Shown: in pieces, positions 32,760 through 45,552 of the stretch
Layout of the letters: each line of letters begins with the position of its first letter
How positions within the stretch are numbered: position 1 is the stretch's first letter
Source: Papilionanthe hookeriana x Papilionanthe teres
Taxonomy: Eukaryota > Streptophyta > Magnoliopsida > Asparagales > Orchidaceae
DNA: 64,000 nt
Assembly (NCBI GenBank): GCA_022702705.1
Contig: CM040425.1
Location: forward strand, 248,001 to 312,000
Reading direction: 5' to 3'
Notes under the pieces: model-generated
Told to the model about the DNA's origin: nothing
Seen by the model: the letters and a program-made list of their open reading frames with translations, nothing else
The model's database searches: none
Made by a program: the position numbers and the translations under genes

Positions 32760-34480
32760 TTTGTCTTCGAATGCACATGGAATTGTGAAACTACCAGGAT
32801 CTTTAAGTTTTTCAGGATGCTTTTTCTTAATTATTGCACTTTACTCCTCACTGAGTGTAATTGTCTCATTATCTTCAAACGTCCTCTTTTTGTTGAGAAT
32901 ATCCTTCATAAATTTCACATAGCTTGGCATTTGTTCTAAGGCTTCAGCAAATTGAATATTAAAGGTAAGCTTCTTAAACATCTCTAAGAATTTTGAAAAT
33001 TGCTTATCCAACTTTTGTTGACGAAGTCTCTGAGGAAATGGAGGTGGTGGCTTTTCCAAATCAACCTTAGGTGGAGAAATTGGTCTTTCCAAACCTTTTA
33101 GAGCGTCCTCTTTTGGTTCTTCAATCCCTTCTTTCTCTACTTCAGTTTCTTTTTGAACTCTACCTTCCAACTCTCTTTCACTTCTCAGTTGAATTTCTTT
33201 CACATGCTCTTTATTTTTATCTCTTGGATTCACTTCAGTATCACTTGGAAGCATTCCTTGGAATATATTACTTAATGAATTTGCAATTTGCCCTAATTGA
33301 TTTTCAATATTTCTGAGGGTTGCTCCTTGAATTTGCAATTAATTTCCTACATGTTAAACTACTTCTTCAATAGACAACTTCTTCTCCTTTAATTGTAAAG
33401 CATTGTTAAAACCTGGAGGATAGGTTAGTCTATAATTATTATTTCCTTGGCTGTTCCAGTTCCTCAATGGGTTTACTTTGTGGTTCCCCCATTGTTGATT
33501 AATACCACCTTGATTATTGGTATTCCAGTTAAAGTTTGGATGATTCTTCCAACCTGGTTTATAATAATTGGAATATGGGTTATTAAGCTTACTTATAGCA
33601 TTCAAAAATTCTGGAGAAGAATAAAATCAACCATTTGGCCTAATGAATTTTCTTCATTCATGTAATTTGGCTGAGAAAAATTCATCCCAAGTTGTTCTAC
33701 CTTTCTTGAAATTGCAGCAACCTGATTTGCTAATATTGCAAAAGCATCATTGTCATGAACACTGGCTACCTTTTTATGATTTAACCTTTCAGAAGGCCAT
33801 TGAAAATTATTAGTACTCATTTCTTCAATTAAAGCATAATCATCAGAATACTTTTTAGACATTAATGATCCACCAGCAGCAACATCGATAATTAATCTAA
33901 GAGATCTAACTAATCCATTGTAAAAGGTTTGAATTATTAACCAATCTGGCATCGAATGATGTGGACACTTCCTGAGGAGATCTTTAAATCTTACCCATGC
34001 TTCATATATTGATTCACCCTCAAACTAACAAAAAGATGTAATATCATTTCTCAACTTTGCAGTCTTCCATGGTGGAAATATTTAGCAAGGAAGTTTTGTG
34101 CTAAATCACCTCGTGTTCTGATAGATCCAGGTGCTAAAAAATTTAAACATATCTTAGCTTTATCCCTTAGTGAGAAAGCAAAATGTCTGAGTCTAATAGC
34201 ATCATCCGAAACACCATCATACTTAAAAGTAGCACACAACTCTATAAATTTAGCAAGATGCAAATTATGATCTTCAGTTGTGGCTCCCCCAAACTGATTA
34301 TAAGACACCATTTTGATAATAGCAGGTTTAAGTTCAAAGGAATTAGTAGCTACAGCAGGGTGTTGAATACTAACATGAAGTTCATCCACTATAGGGTTAT
34401 CATAATCTCTTAAAAGTCTGAAATCTTGATGGATGCCAACATTTTGATTTTGATGATTTGTAATTTCTTGAATATTTTTA
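32760..34480 (-). pseudogene. gag of element C, broken
   Basis: Segments in order: gag core with ELKPAIIKMVSYNQFGGA and LRHFAFSLRDKAKI (34051-34389); MPDWLIIQTFYNGLVRSL and SDDYALIEEMSTNNFQWPSE (33602-33952); an Asn/Trp-rich region with YKPGWKNHPNFNWN (33354-33605); and a Glu/Lys-rich linker ending EQMPSYVKFMKDILNKKR (32841-33338). Frame breaks lie near 34050, 33605 and 33345. Compared with E, the core carries more substitutions. Confidence 0.8.
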
Positions 34481-34677
34481 TCTTTTTCAGAATTTTTAAT
34501 TTTTTTGATTTTCTTATAGTTCTTTATAATTTAGAATCGTAAGGTATAAGTCCCTCGGAACTAGAACTACGCGTACAACAATAAAATAAAACAAAACGCA
34601 ACACACTAAAAAAACAAAGAAAAGTAAAAAATTTAAATTTTTCTTAATTTTCTTTAAAAATGCAGTTTTAATTAATT

Positions 34678-34694
34678 TCCCTGGCAACGGCGCC
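34678..34694 (-). other. primer binding site of element C, tRNA-Asp type
   Basis: Plus reads CCCTGGCAACGGCGCCA, one mismatch from the tRNA-Asp 3' end. Best primer site in the window. Confidence 0.88.
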
Positions 34695-34701
34695 AAAAAC
34701 A

Positions 34702-36457
34702 TAATCCCGTGATAAATATATGTGCACCAAAAACTTGACTTGATATTGAATATATGTGCTGATGATTTAGATATGAAAATTATGATTTTATAATATGGGA
34801 TACTATGCAAGTATACGTATCATTTATCAAGTAATATAGGACTTTCTGATTAAGCCCCGAGATATTGAACCTGCAGGGAAATGTAAAAATTTTTTAAAGA
34901 ATTAAGAAAATTAAACTTTTACTTTTTTTAATGATTTTTAAAAGTATGCTTTGATTTAAAAAACTTAAAAATTATCTTTGGTATTTTTAATTAAAGCTAA
35001 GCAATAAATGGAAATTATCAAAACTTTAAAATGAGGTATAAAATACTAGAAAATAAAATATCTTTTTCTTTCTCTTATAAATCAGTAATAATTATGAAAT
35101 TTTTGTTGTGGAAGTATTTAAATGTGTTGTGATAAATAAGAGCAAATTTATTCTTTACCCTTACTTGGTTCTATAAAGAACATTGATTAATTTGAAATTT
35201 TAAAATCTTGAACATGGTTAGAAAGGGAAGATACTAGCTCTCACTCTAGAGTTCCCTCGATTCCCTCCACCTGGGGGCTAACTTCTCAAAACAAAATCTA
35301 AAATATCAGAATAAATTTGGAGGCATTAGCTTGTCACTCTAAAGACCTCTAATTCTACTCCCCATTAAAAACATATCTCCTAAGCATTCAATTATATTGA
35401 TTACAATTCTCATCTATATAATTGAATGCACTATAATGGATGAGAATTTTTTGTTTGAGACAATACCGCATTGGATCTTACATATTCTCACAACAATTTT
35501 AACATCATAATTGGCTAAATTAAGAAGTAAATTATGTTCATGGAATTAAATCTTCACAACGTATTCCAACTTTAAATACTTATACATTCCACAATAATCC
35601 TACATAATTTAATTACTTCTTTGTTTAAGAATGAAAAAGATAAAGAAAACTACTTAGAATTCATGGAGAAAACACAAGCAAACATTGATTTGAATATAGA
35701 AATCATAAAGAAAGCATAACAATAAAAACTAAATATAGAAAACAGAAGTATACACTTATCTGAAAATCCTCTCCACAAGACTCCAGAAGTTCCTTTCAAA
35801 CTTGAATTTTCACAGGGCAACACTACAATGGTTTGCGCCCAACTCTGTTGACTCCAACTCTAACTTTAGACTTCAATAAAAACTAGATAAATGGATGAAA
35901 TAAATTGGTGGAAAGAAAGTTTCACACCAAACTAACTAACTCTAAACAATAAAAGACTGAAATAAATCTCTTTAAACTAGAAGATGAAACTGAAAACTTG
36001 AACAGACTCTTGAAAACTAAACTAAAAGACTAACTTTCACTAAAGACACACACTCATACACACTCATGACATAACTTTAATAATAATCCAAAAGGTACCT
36101 TAGTGTCTCTTTAAATCATGTATCGATTCAACGTATCCACCAAAAGATGCATCCCTTCATTCAAATTTGCTGCCTATGGGAAGTTAAGGAAGTCACAACC
36201 AAAAGTTACTTCAAACATTCCATGAAATTGGCGCCAAAAATGAAGAAAATTTCAATTTTTAACTGTAGTGGCTAAGCACAATTTTTCATTATTTATTTTT
36301 TTCTCCAAATATGATCCAATTTTCGCTCCTTTCATCATAATCACTCATTTTCAATATACTTTCATGAAAAACACAAGATAACTTCCATTATAGTGCAACA
36401 TCATCAATAATAGGTGTAAAAATGTGCATAAAAATATTATATATTTTAGGTGTATCA
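34702..36457 (-). repeat. 5' LTR of element C (1756 bp)
   Basis: Left end TAATCCCG (TG changed to TA), right end GTGTATCA, then the duplicated target CCTGT and LTR D. Partner of 12483-14262. The GC-rich palindrome is mostly deleted here (near 36265 only TGGCTAAGC remains). Confidence 0.85.
35151..35180 (-). other. conserved LTR hairpin, 5' LTR of C
   Basis: Arms TTCTTTA (35151-35157) and TAAAGAA (35174-35180), loop 16 nt starting CCCTT. Confidence 0.7.
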
Positions 36458-37595
36458 CCTGTCACTCTAAAGTCCTCTAATTTTACTCCCCATTAAAAAA
36501 ATATCTCCTAAGATATTTGCATTCAATTATATGGACTACAATTCTCATCCATATAATTGTATGTGATTTTTACCAATTGTTGTTTGAGACAAAACCGCAT
36601 TGGATCTTGCATAATCTCACAACAAATTTTAACATCTTAACTGGTCAAATTAAGAAGTAAATTAAGTTCTTGGAATTAAATCTTCACAACATATTCTAAC
36701 TTTAAACACTTATACATTCTACAAAAATCCTAAATAATTTAATTACTTCTTCATTTAAGAAAGAAAAAGATAAAGAAAACTAATCAAAACTCATGGAGAA
36801 AACACAAGCACACATTGATTTGAAAATAGAAATCATAATGAAAACACAAAAAGTTTTAATTTAAAACTAAATATAAAAACATAAGTAAACACTTATCTGA
36901 AAATCCTCTTCACAAGACTCCGGAAGTTCCTTTGAAACTTGACTTTCCACTAAAACACTCCTCAGAGTGGGTCGCCCAACTCTGATGACTCAGAAACAGA
37001 CTTCAGACTTCAATAAAAACTAATTAAAAGGAAGGAAGAGAATTGGTGAGAAGAAGGCTTCACTCTAACCCCTTTCTCCTTTCTTACTCTCTACTAACTC
37101 TAAAAGACTTTAAAAACTATAAATAATAAAAGACAAAAAGTATAACTAGAAGAGGACTCTTTAAAACTAATTCCAAGTCTTCATGATATAATTTTCCAAA
37201 AGGTGCCTTGGTGTCTCTTCAAATCATGCCCAGAATCAACATATCCACCAAAACATGCATCCCATCATTCAAATGTGTCGCGTATGGGAAGTTAAGGAAG
37301 CTACCACCAAAAGTTGCTTCAAACACCCCTTGAAATTTGTGCCACAAATGAAGAAAATTTGATTTTTATCTGTGACGCTTAAGCGCCGACTAGGTGGCGC
37401 TTAGCCGCCAGTGTCCAATTTTACATTTTTTCATTTTTTTGCTCCAAACTTGATCTAATTTTGCCACTTTCATCAAAATCACTCATTTTCATCATAACTG
37501 CAAGAAAAACACAAAATAACTTCCATTAAAGTGCAATATCATAAAAATTAAATATAAAAATCTGCATAAAAACACTATATATTTTAGGTGTTTCA
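36458..37595 (-). repeat. LTR D, right part (continues 11896-12482)
   Basis: Begins mid-LTR at CCTGTCACTCTAAAG, the text that follows the break at 12482 in intact LTRs, and ends GTGTTTCA before a polypurine tract. The first five bases are the target duplication of element C. Confidence 0.82.
37372..37409. promoter_or_regulatory. GC-rich palindrome in LTR D
   Basis: Arms 37372-37386 and 37395-37409 (GGCGCTTAGCCGCCA) around an 8-nt spacer, with a few mismatches in the left arm. Confidence 0.62.
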
Positions 37596-37611
37596 AAATC
37601 CCCCAAAATTA
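37596..37611 (-). other. polypurine tract, element D
   Basis: Minus strand AATTTTGGGGGATTT beside LTR D. It shows LTR D is the 3' LTR of the ORF4 to its right. Confidence 0.75.
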
Positions 37612-39109
37612 AAATGTTACTTGTCCTCAAGTGACTCTTAATCACATAGAAAATTTTAGCATGCAAATTATGCAATGAGAATCCTAGGAAAGTAACAAAA
37701 TTTTGTTCTAGAAATGGAATAGTCTAATTTAGAAAACATTTCAGCAATTAAGACCAACTTAAAGTTTAGAAAGTTCTTAGGTAAAAAATAATGTAAAATA
37801 TAGGTTTCTATCTAATTCAGAAATACTTGTAGATTCTTCAAAATATTAGATTCACACACTTATTTCTCTCACTTAAAAATCTTTATTTGAAAATAATTTT
37901 ACTTACTATATTATAACCTTAAGCTTTAGATTTTCTCAATATCTTATACTATAGGTATGGAACGAATTTTTGATTAGGCCCTTCAATTCTCAAACTTCTC
38001 CTCCCTTTTCACATACTTTTTACTACTTTTATTTTTTTTTTGTAAGGCAAGAATTACTATATCTGGATAGGCCTTTAATGATTTTGAATTCCACCCTTTC
38101 AATTAAAATAAAGGTCTGATATACATCTTTCACTTAAAAATCATAATAATAATATTTCAAAATTACTCCTCAATAAAAGAAATTTAAGCTTTGAAGAATA
38201 AAAGTCAAATCTTCTATTTATCAAAAAATACAACATTTCTTACTAAATATAATTGAACTATATTTAAAACTTCTTTATTAAGAAATTTTATCTTTAAATT
38301 TATTATTATTACTATAAATTTTAACTAAATTCTCTTATTCGTTTCTATATTCAAAATTTTGTTTCCCTAATATAACTTTATATGCATAATTGTTTTCAAT
38401 CAAAAATCAAAATTAATTTTAAGTATTCTTAAGAACAAATAAAATTTTAGCTTTTTGAAAAATTTTCTGTTTTTAATATTCTCCCCCCCCAAACTTTAAT
38501 TTTTAGTTAGGATAAAACATTTAACCATAAGAAATGATACATGGGTGAGAATTAAAAACTAACATAACGTGCTTGCAGGAATTTTAATACTCTTAATATG
38601 CAAGTATAACAATTTTAAAACAAGAGTAAAAAGAAATCAAATTCAATTTTTTTTATAAAAAGAAAAGTAAAAATTTCAAAAGTCTTCTATAATATTGGAG
38701 GTTTTCGAATCAAATACACACCAACTGAAAATAACTAAAATCACACCAATACTAGATAACAAAAGGTAGTAGTGGATTTTGAAAAGTTTTAAACATGCAG
38801 TTTTTAAATAATAGTTTTTAATAGTGTTCCATATTCTCCTAGCAATTTGGGAATTAAAGTACACACTATAAAAACTCTGACACAACATACACATTAAAAC
38901 ATTTACTACTACACATATATCACACAAAACAACATATAGAATATCACTCCAACAAAGATACAACTGAATATGCATAAAAAATAGTCCAACTACAATCAGC
39001 ATACTACCAGAGTTCACACCACAAACACAACATCAAAATAAAACACAAGACACAACATACATCAGTACATCAACAGAAACTCAGTAACACATAAAGAAAA
39101 ATAAATATA
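37612..39109 (-). other. conserved non-coding tail of element D
   Basis: Same landmarks as in A' and C: CTTGTCCTCAAGTGAC, a T-rich tract near 38018-38041, ATTACTATATCTGGATAGGC, and the second polypurine motif (CCCCCCCCAAACTTTAA at 38483-38499), 888 bp from the LTR. No gene is seen. Confidence 0.65.
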
Positions 39110-39438
39110 CTAATCATCCTCATTATCATCATCATCTTGCTCATTCCAATCTCTGGATGGCACATAAGGTATATAGAATGGATGAGGGGGCATCTCAACA
39201 CACAGATATCCTCTAATCAATCTATCCAAATAATGCTGATAATTCTCCTCATATTCATCATGTTTTATAATATATTTTTCCATATTATCCATCTTACCAT
39301 CCATGTCTCTAACATGCACACGAGTAAGACTCACCTTCTTCAAAATCTTTCTTAACAAACCAGTCTGTGATGATGAAGTTCCCGAAGTAGTAGCACGGGA
39401 AGTAGAAGCAGCAGAAGAAAAAGCAGTAGAAGCCCTAC
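39110..39438 (-). pseudogene. ORF4 of element D, C-terminal part (split by T2)
   Basis: Encodes LLRKILKKVSLTRVHVRDM, DGKMDNMEKYI, then YQHYLDRLIRG and the acidic tail EQDDDDNEDD with the stop at 39110-39112. Its N-terminal part lies at 54865-55590, 15.4 kb away, separated by element T2. Confidence 0.8.
39434..39438. other. left target-site duplication of T2 (CCTAC)
   Basis: CCTAC here and CTTAC at 54860-54864, four of five identical. Joining the flanks restores the ORF4 reading order of D. Confidence 0.7.
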
Positions 39439-41999
39439 TATCGGCGTTGTTTTTAGGTTTTAAATTTAATTTAAGTATATATATATAATTTGGAAAGTAG
39501 CATTTGACTATTGAAAATAATTTTAAGTTTGAAAATTTTAAGATATGAAATCAAACTGATCTCACATCCCAAATAGTTTATATAAACGAGCACTGCACCA
39601 CAAACTGTGTATCTATCCCGAGGAATAGTCACACTGCTTGACGATGGGGCTCGATTAAATAAACTAAAAGATTTGTGACATAAGTTTGGTCTGCGAACCA
39701 ATTTTATAAGCCGACAGGTTCCCCTGCTTAATATAAAGGAATTAAGCAGGGTTTATATTACCTTGGTTCTTAAAGTTCCTTATAAAGGCAAGCCCCTATA
39801 GTTAATTACATCCTAAATGATGGGAATCATTTAAGAAAACTCTCGATAACGATCAGTGATTTTTCTCTCAAGAATTTTAAAGTTTAAGGTTTTCAAAGGA
39901 TTGAATTTTGGAATTTCAATGGGGAATGGATCGAGTTTGGAACAGTTTACTTTAAGAGTCCAATAGAAGAGAAGTAGGAGAAGATTAGGATCCAAGAAGA
40001 ATTTTGGCAACTTCCCAAACTATCCTATTATTTGGATTCAATTTGGGAGTTCATTTAATGTTTCATCTTGCCTGTTTTAATTAATTAGGACTTATATTTG
40101 TATGACACAATCATATAAATAGCCTCGAAGATGTGAGGGTTTATGTCGTACCGAACGACTATCTCGGAGTCCTAAGACCGGTTAGGGCTTAATTTGCATA
40201 AGGCAATTATGCAAATGCCTAACAAAAAATTGAGGATTTATGTTGCACTAGGCAAAATACCTCGAAATCCTATGGCTAGTTGTTTATTTATAAGAAAAGA
40301 GAGTTGCTGTTGAAGATCCGTTGTTTGCTCTCTTGAACATGTCCTTCCGCATCCTTGATCGTGTTGCCCTTCGGTGTATTGCCTCGAGCTCCTTGTTGTT
40401 GTAGAGGTTTAGTTTTAGAAATTATAAATCAGGAGATGAGAGAAGTGTTTTGGTTTAAAGAAATCTTAAAATCCAAGTGTTTTTTAATGTTTTAATTAAA
40501 ACAAATCTTAAAGTTGATTAAACAGAACCGATTAAGATCCTACGGTTCCGTCATCCCGGCACCGTTATTTTCATCGGATTCACTTAGTCCGTATGAATTT
40601 GCTAAACTCAACTGAATGAGTTCCACACTTTCATTTAGACCGTGAGAAATCCCGTTAGCAACACGTGGGTTACATCATCTGAGGTATTCCCGATCATCCA
40701 ACGAGACGTTTTAATTTAGTTAAAATTGTAATTTTTATTGTTCTGTTTGTGATTAAATTTTGAGTTGTTTTATATTTTGAAATATTGTGGCGGTGAATTT
40801 TATCTTGTATGACTTTTAATTTATTTTTGGGTTTCAGTTTTGTGGCTATCCTAAAGGTTTCAGTTTTCATGCAACAATCTTATTTATCACGCAAAAAAAT
40901 AAAGCGCAGTGCAGGTAAATAAATTGCAATAAAGTAAAAGCGTACCTGGACTCGTCATTCCCAACTGAAACTTTAGTATTGCATTGCATGTCTGTGTTTA
41001 TAGTTTTTGCAGAAATTAAAGCATGCCAGGAAACAGGAAGAAGTAGAACTAACAAGAAGTAACTACTCAATCCTATGATGTCTATGTTGAGATCCCAGTT
41101 GTCTACCAAGTTCTATGATGTCTATGTGAATTCCTATGTTGTGTTTCAATGAACTTTGTTTAATTTAGTTGAGGATGGTTTCGCTAAGCAGACATATTTA
41201 GTTTAATAGACCTCAGAGGTATCCAAACAGTCAAAGAAGGATGCAGGTCCATGCTTCCCTCTCATATCCTGATGAAAAGTCTTGGGATCATTTAGACTTA
41301 TTATGTTGCTTAACAATTCACCCTACTTATACCCTTATGCTTAATGAACACAGTTGTTCGGGGTAGGTTGGGGCAGATGGGCTTAGGTGTGATTTGGGTT
41401 TGTATTTGGTGGTAACTGGTAATTTGATTTGGACTTATGGGAGTGCTGTGAAAATTTGTTTGAGTTTGTGTTTGCTTTGGGGATTGGAGGATTTGAATTT
41501 GGTTTGTATTTGGATTTGGTTTTGTTTTGATTTTGGTTTTCATTTTTTTGGTTTTGATTTTTGGTTTAGGTTTAAATTTGAGTTTGGAATGTGAATTGGG
41601 AAGATCGTGTGGACATCGGGTAAAATTTGGGTTATTCAATGCATTCACTAAGCATAAGGATATCTTTATTATGTTGTGATTTTCTAGAGGCCTATCCTAG
41701 GTTTGATTGTTATCATGTTAGTATTGTATTATGATCGGGATTGTTGTTGTGTGTGGTGATTATTGTTTGTGTTGGGATTGTAATTATGATTATATGTGAT
41801 TGTTATTTATATGTTATTATCGTATTATATTGTTATTGTTTATGTTGTTATGTGTTATCATTGTTGTATGTTGTATGTTATTGTTTTATTTTGTTTATGT
41901 GTTATATTATTATTGTATGTTATTTTATTCTTATATTAATGTTATTTTATATGGTGTTATGTTATTATTATTTTTATTATGTGTTTTTTAAACATATTA

Positions 42000-43030
42000 T
42001 CTTTTATTTATAATTAAAATTATTATTATCTTTATGGTTTATTTAATTTATTATTTATTATCTTATGTAATTTATTTACTTTATCATTATTTATTTATTT
42101 AATTAATTGTTATTTATTTATTTTATTTTACTTTAACTTCATATTTTTTTATTTAAATTATTATTTTAGTTTTAATTTAATTTAATTTAATTTAATTTAT
42201 TATTATTTACAATTATTATTAATTTAATTTAATTTATTTATTTAATTTAATGTAAAGTATTATTGTTTAATTTAACAAAATTTAATTTAATTTGTTTTAT
42301 TTTATTTAATTTAATTTATTTAGTTTGTTTAGTTTAATTTAATTTATTATTTATTTACATTATTGTTTATCTTAATTTAATTTAATTTATTTAATTTATT
42401 TTTTAAAATTTAACTTATTATTTATTTACATTATTAATTTAATTTATTTAATTTTTTTATTTAATTTAATATTTATTTATGTTATTATTTAATTTAATTT
42501 TTTGATTAATTTATTTAATTTAATTTAATTTAATTTATTATTATTTACAATTATTATTTAACTTTAATTTAATTTATTCGGCTTTCATTAATTTATTTAA
42601 CTTAATTTAATTTATTTATTTAATTTAATTTAATTTTAAATTATTTATTTATTTACGTTATCATTTAATTTAATATAATTTTGATTTATTTAATTTAATT
42701 AATTTATTTAATTTAATTTAAACTATTATTTATTTAATAATTTTTGGTTTACTTAATTAATTATTATTTAATGTAATTTATTTAATTTAATTATTATTTT
42801 ATTTAATTTATTTAATTTAATTACTATTTAATTTTTTTTAATTTAATTCATTATTCATTTATATTATTTAAATTATTTTCAATTTATATATATATGTATT
42901 ATTTATTTTTATTATCCCTTATAAGTTATTTTATTTTAACTAATTATATGTACATTTTTATTACTTAAATATTATTGATTTATCATTATTAATTTATATT
43001 ATTAATTTACATTATTTATTAATATCATTT
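42000..43030. repeat. low-complexity TTTAATTTA-rich stretch in the T2 LTR
   Basis: About 1 kb of imperfect TTTAA/TTTATT repeats with almost no G or C. The LTR copy at 52832 starts just past it, so the deletion that truncated the 5' LTR ended at its edge. Confidence 0.85.
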
Positions 43031-44474
43031 TTATTATTATTTATTTATTTATAAGACATTTCATTTTCTCTCTCTTAAATTATTCTTTTCTTTATTTAAG
43101 GTTATTATCATTTATATTAAGTTATTATTTCTTAAAATTATTATTTACATGTATATTTACATTTATATTATTTTAAAAAGAATGAAGTTTTAATTTACCT
43201 ATTTTTATTATTTATTTATCTATTTATAAAGCTTTTTAAACATTCTCTCTCCTAAATTATCCTTTCATTTATTTTAAATTATTATCATTTATTTAAGTTA
43301 TTATTTATTAAAATTATTATTTACATATTGTTATTGTTAACTTACATATATATATATTATTATTCTTTATTTAGTAATTTATGTTTTAGTAGTATTTATT
43401 TAAATTTAGTATAGATTATTTTTATTATGTCACTTATTTATATGTAATTTATTTACATTATTTTAAACATTATTTATTTAGTGTATTATAATTTATTTAC
43501 AATATATCTAACATTAATTTATATATTATTTAGTACATATAATATATTTACAATTATATTATTAATTTACATATGTATAATTTATGTAGTTATTTTATTT
43601 ATATGTTATTTTATTATTATTTGTTATAAAAAAAATTATTTCATTCTCTTTCATTTTATTTTATTCCTATTTTTATTTTCTTTTCTCTTTATGTTTATTT
43701 TCCTTTCTTTTATTTTTTCTTTCCTTTATGTTAAATTATTTCTTTTAGATTTTAAATCTTATTTTCAATTTAGTAGAAATAGGTGGCAGATTAGTAAATA
43801 TTTAAAACTAGCTATATAACTTTGCATAAAAAAAAGAATTCCTAAGCCTATGCATGAATAAAATTTAGATAGCATGAAGATAACCTACACACGAAGATAT
43901 ACATGGAGATAGCTTGCATGAAAAAGAAAATAAATCCCTAAGGCTAAACATGGGAAAGCATACATGGTGTGAAGATTTGTAATAATTAACACATAATAAA
44001 TTTTTTTTTTTTTAAACCTATGTAGAGGAAGAAGAATTTTTTAAAGAAAATACATGTATGTGCTAAACATAAACAAGATAATGATTTTTTTTCTTTTTTT
44101 TTTAAATAAATTTTGAAACAAAAACAAAAGTAAAGGGAGGGGGGAGGAGATTACCTTAGCTTGGAGAAGCACTTGTTGGAGACCTTGAAGAGTCCCTTGT
44201 TGGAGATGAAGTGAGTGAGTGTGGCTAGCTTGGAAGGAGGAGAAGAAGAGGAGAGGGAGGCTCACGGTTTTGGAGAGGAAGTGAGTGAGTGGGATGGTAA
44301 AGTGAAGTGTGTAAGGGAGTGTGTAAGAGTGTGTAAGTGGGATTATGGGGAGGAGGGGGGGTTTAATGGGGAGGCTCAAGGCTAAGAATTAAGGAGGGAG
44401 TGAGGATGAGGTGAGGGAGAAATATGGTGGAGGCATGGTGAAGTTAAGGAGGGTAGAGTGAGGTGGCGGGTAGG

Positions 44475-44520
44475 GTGAGGGAGAGGTGAGGGAGAGATGA
44501 GGGAGAGGTGAGGGAGAGAT
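44475..44520. repeat. short GTGAGGGAGAG tandem repeat in the T2 LTR
   Basis: Four units of 10-13 bp. The other LTR has a single unit (near 54317), so the array expanded or shrank after insertion. Confidence 0.8.
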
Positions 44521-45059
44521 ATTTTTTCTTTTTTTTTAAAAAAAAATGTATTTTATTTATTTTTTCTTTTAGGGCTGCCGTGAGGTGTAAAAGAAAGGGA
44601 AGTATGTGGGTGTGTGTGAGTGGAATGTAATGACCAAGGGTCATTTACATTCGGTCCTCTATGTGTTGGTCCCTACCACTTAGTCATATACTTAGGGCTG
44701 AGCTATCCACATGAGTTTCCAAAGAGTTCAGGGGTTGAAATTAGGATGTGCAGTGTGTGTATGTTGTGAATGTGAAGTGTATGAGTGGTGATCTCCAGAC
44801 CTCCCTCAGGGCAAATCCTAAGGTCAGACCACCTACAGGAGACTTCCCCTAGGATTCCTTATGCTTGCCTTTTTCCTACCAAAAGGTGGAGGTTAGGCCT
44901 TAAGCATATGAAAACCCCCTAGTGAAGCAAGAAGAGTTTTAAATTTCTATGGGGAGGGTTCCATGACTTATCCTCTACGAAAGTCACCAGAGAGTCCTAT
45001 GGCTAGACCCAAGGCTATTCTAAAGAGAGACTAGACCTCAACCAAAAGTGAGGTCAACA

Positions 45060-45552
45060 AATGGACCCCCAATAGGTGTGGTGTGCTGGGCAGGCACACT
45101 GCACGTATTGGTGTTGACCGACGAGATCAACAAGACCAACGCAACTGTCTGAGTGAAAACTCAAGACAGAGCAAAGAGTTTAGCAAGTGAGTTCTGCTGG
45201 GGATTGTTTGGTTGAAAACCTTCAAATTCAGGGACTCTTGCTGGGGAAAGAAGGTGGCAACACCATCAAGCTGGGTCTATGAGTTTCAAGCTCCCAAATT
45301 CTGAAGGAATCCGAACCGATTTGATTTGAAGAGGGGAATTTTGAATTTGATTTCAAGTTTCTTGTTTGAATTTGGTTTGAATTTTTGTTTTGAATTTGAA
45401 ATTTGGAATTTTGTTTTTGAATTTAATTTTAGGATTTGAATGTGGGAATTTGAAATTTTAAGCAAAATCAGAATTTCGGTATTGCTCGCAGGAGAAGAAT
45501 CAGAATTTAGGTACTGACTCGGAAATTCAAGGAAAAAATTTCTTTTTTTTTT
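45060..45552 (-). other. 3' untranslated region of T2 between LTR and tandem array
   Basis: Non-coding. Contains a low-complexity TTTGAATTTG-rich stretch near 45330-45445. The LTR-adjacent G-rich run on the minus strand (45060-45078) is the likely polypurine tract. Confidence 0.55.

Larger units (their letters stand above)
12483..36457 (-). mobile_element. Athila-like element C (LTR family 1), inserted in LTR D and carrying element E
   Basis: Bounded by two family 1 LTRs in the same orientation (3' LTR 12483-14262, 5' LTR 34702-36457). Inside, on the minus strand, are the primer site, gag, PR, RT and part of RNase H, then after the inserted element E (17177 to about 30345) come ORF4, the non-coding tail and the polypurine tract. 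Integrase, ORF3 and the ORF4 upstream cassette are absent, lost in a deletion at E's right border. Without E the remaining C sequence is about 10.8 kb. Confidence 0.85.
39439..45059 (-). repeat. 3' LTR of T2 (5621 bp)
   Basis: Left end TATCGGCG (probably TG mutated to TA) right after the target duplication; right end GAGGTCAACA followed by a G-rich tract on the minus strand (TTGGGGGTCCATT) that fits a polypurine tract. The part 43025-45059 has a clear second copy at 52832-54859. The part 39439-43024 has no partner here because the other LTR is truncated, so a nested insertion in it cannot be excluded. No supported gene within. Confidence 0.75.

Noticed and set aside
34678..34694. tRNA-Asp gene
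   Set aside because: Only the 3' 17 nt match; no cloverleaf. It is a primer binding site.
39604..41650. Host gene within the left part of the T2 LTR
   Set aside because: No recognisable domain, exon pattern or long frame; more simply part of the long LTR, though a nested unknown insertion cannot be excluded.
41741..42013. Hydrophobic plus-strand frame that looks membrane-spanning
   Set aside because: Low-complexity T-rich LTR sequence gives Tyr/Ile/Val/Leu runs in several frames; no start context or homologue.
43481..43819. Hydrophobic open frame duplicated at 53319-53573
   Set aside because: It is duplicated because it lies in the two T2 LTRs; the AT-rich composition explains the hydrophobicity.
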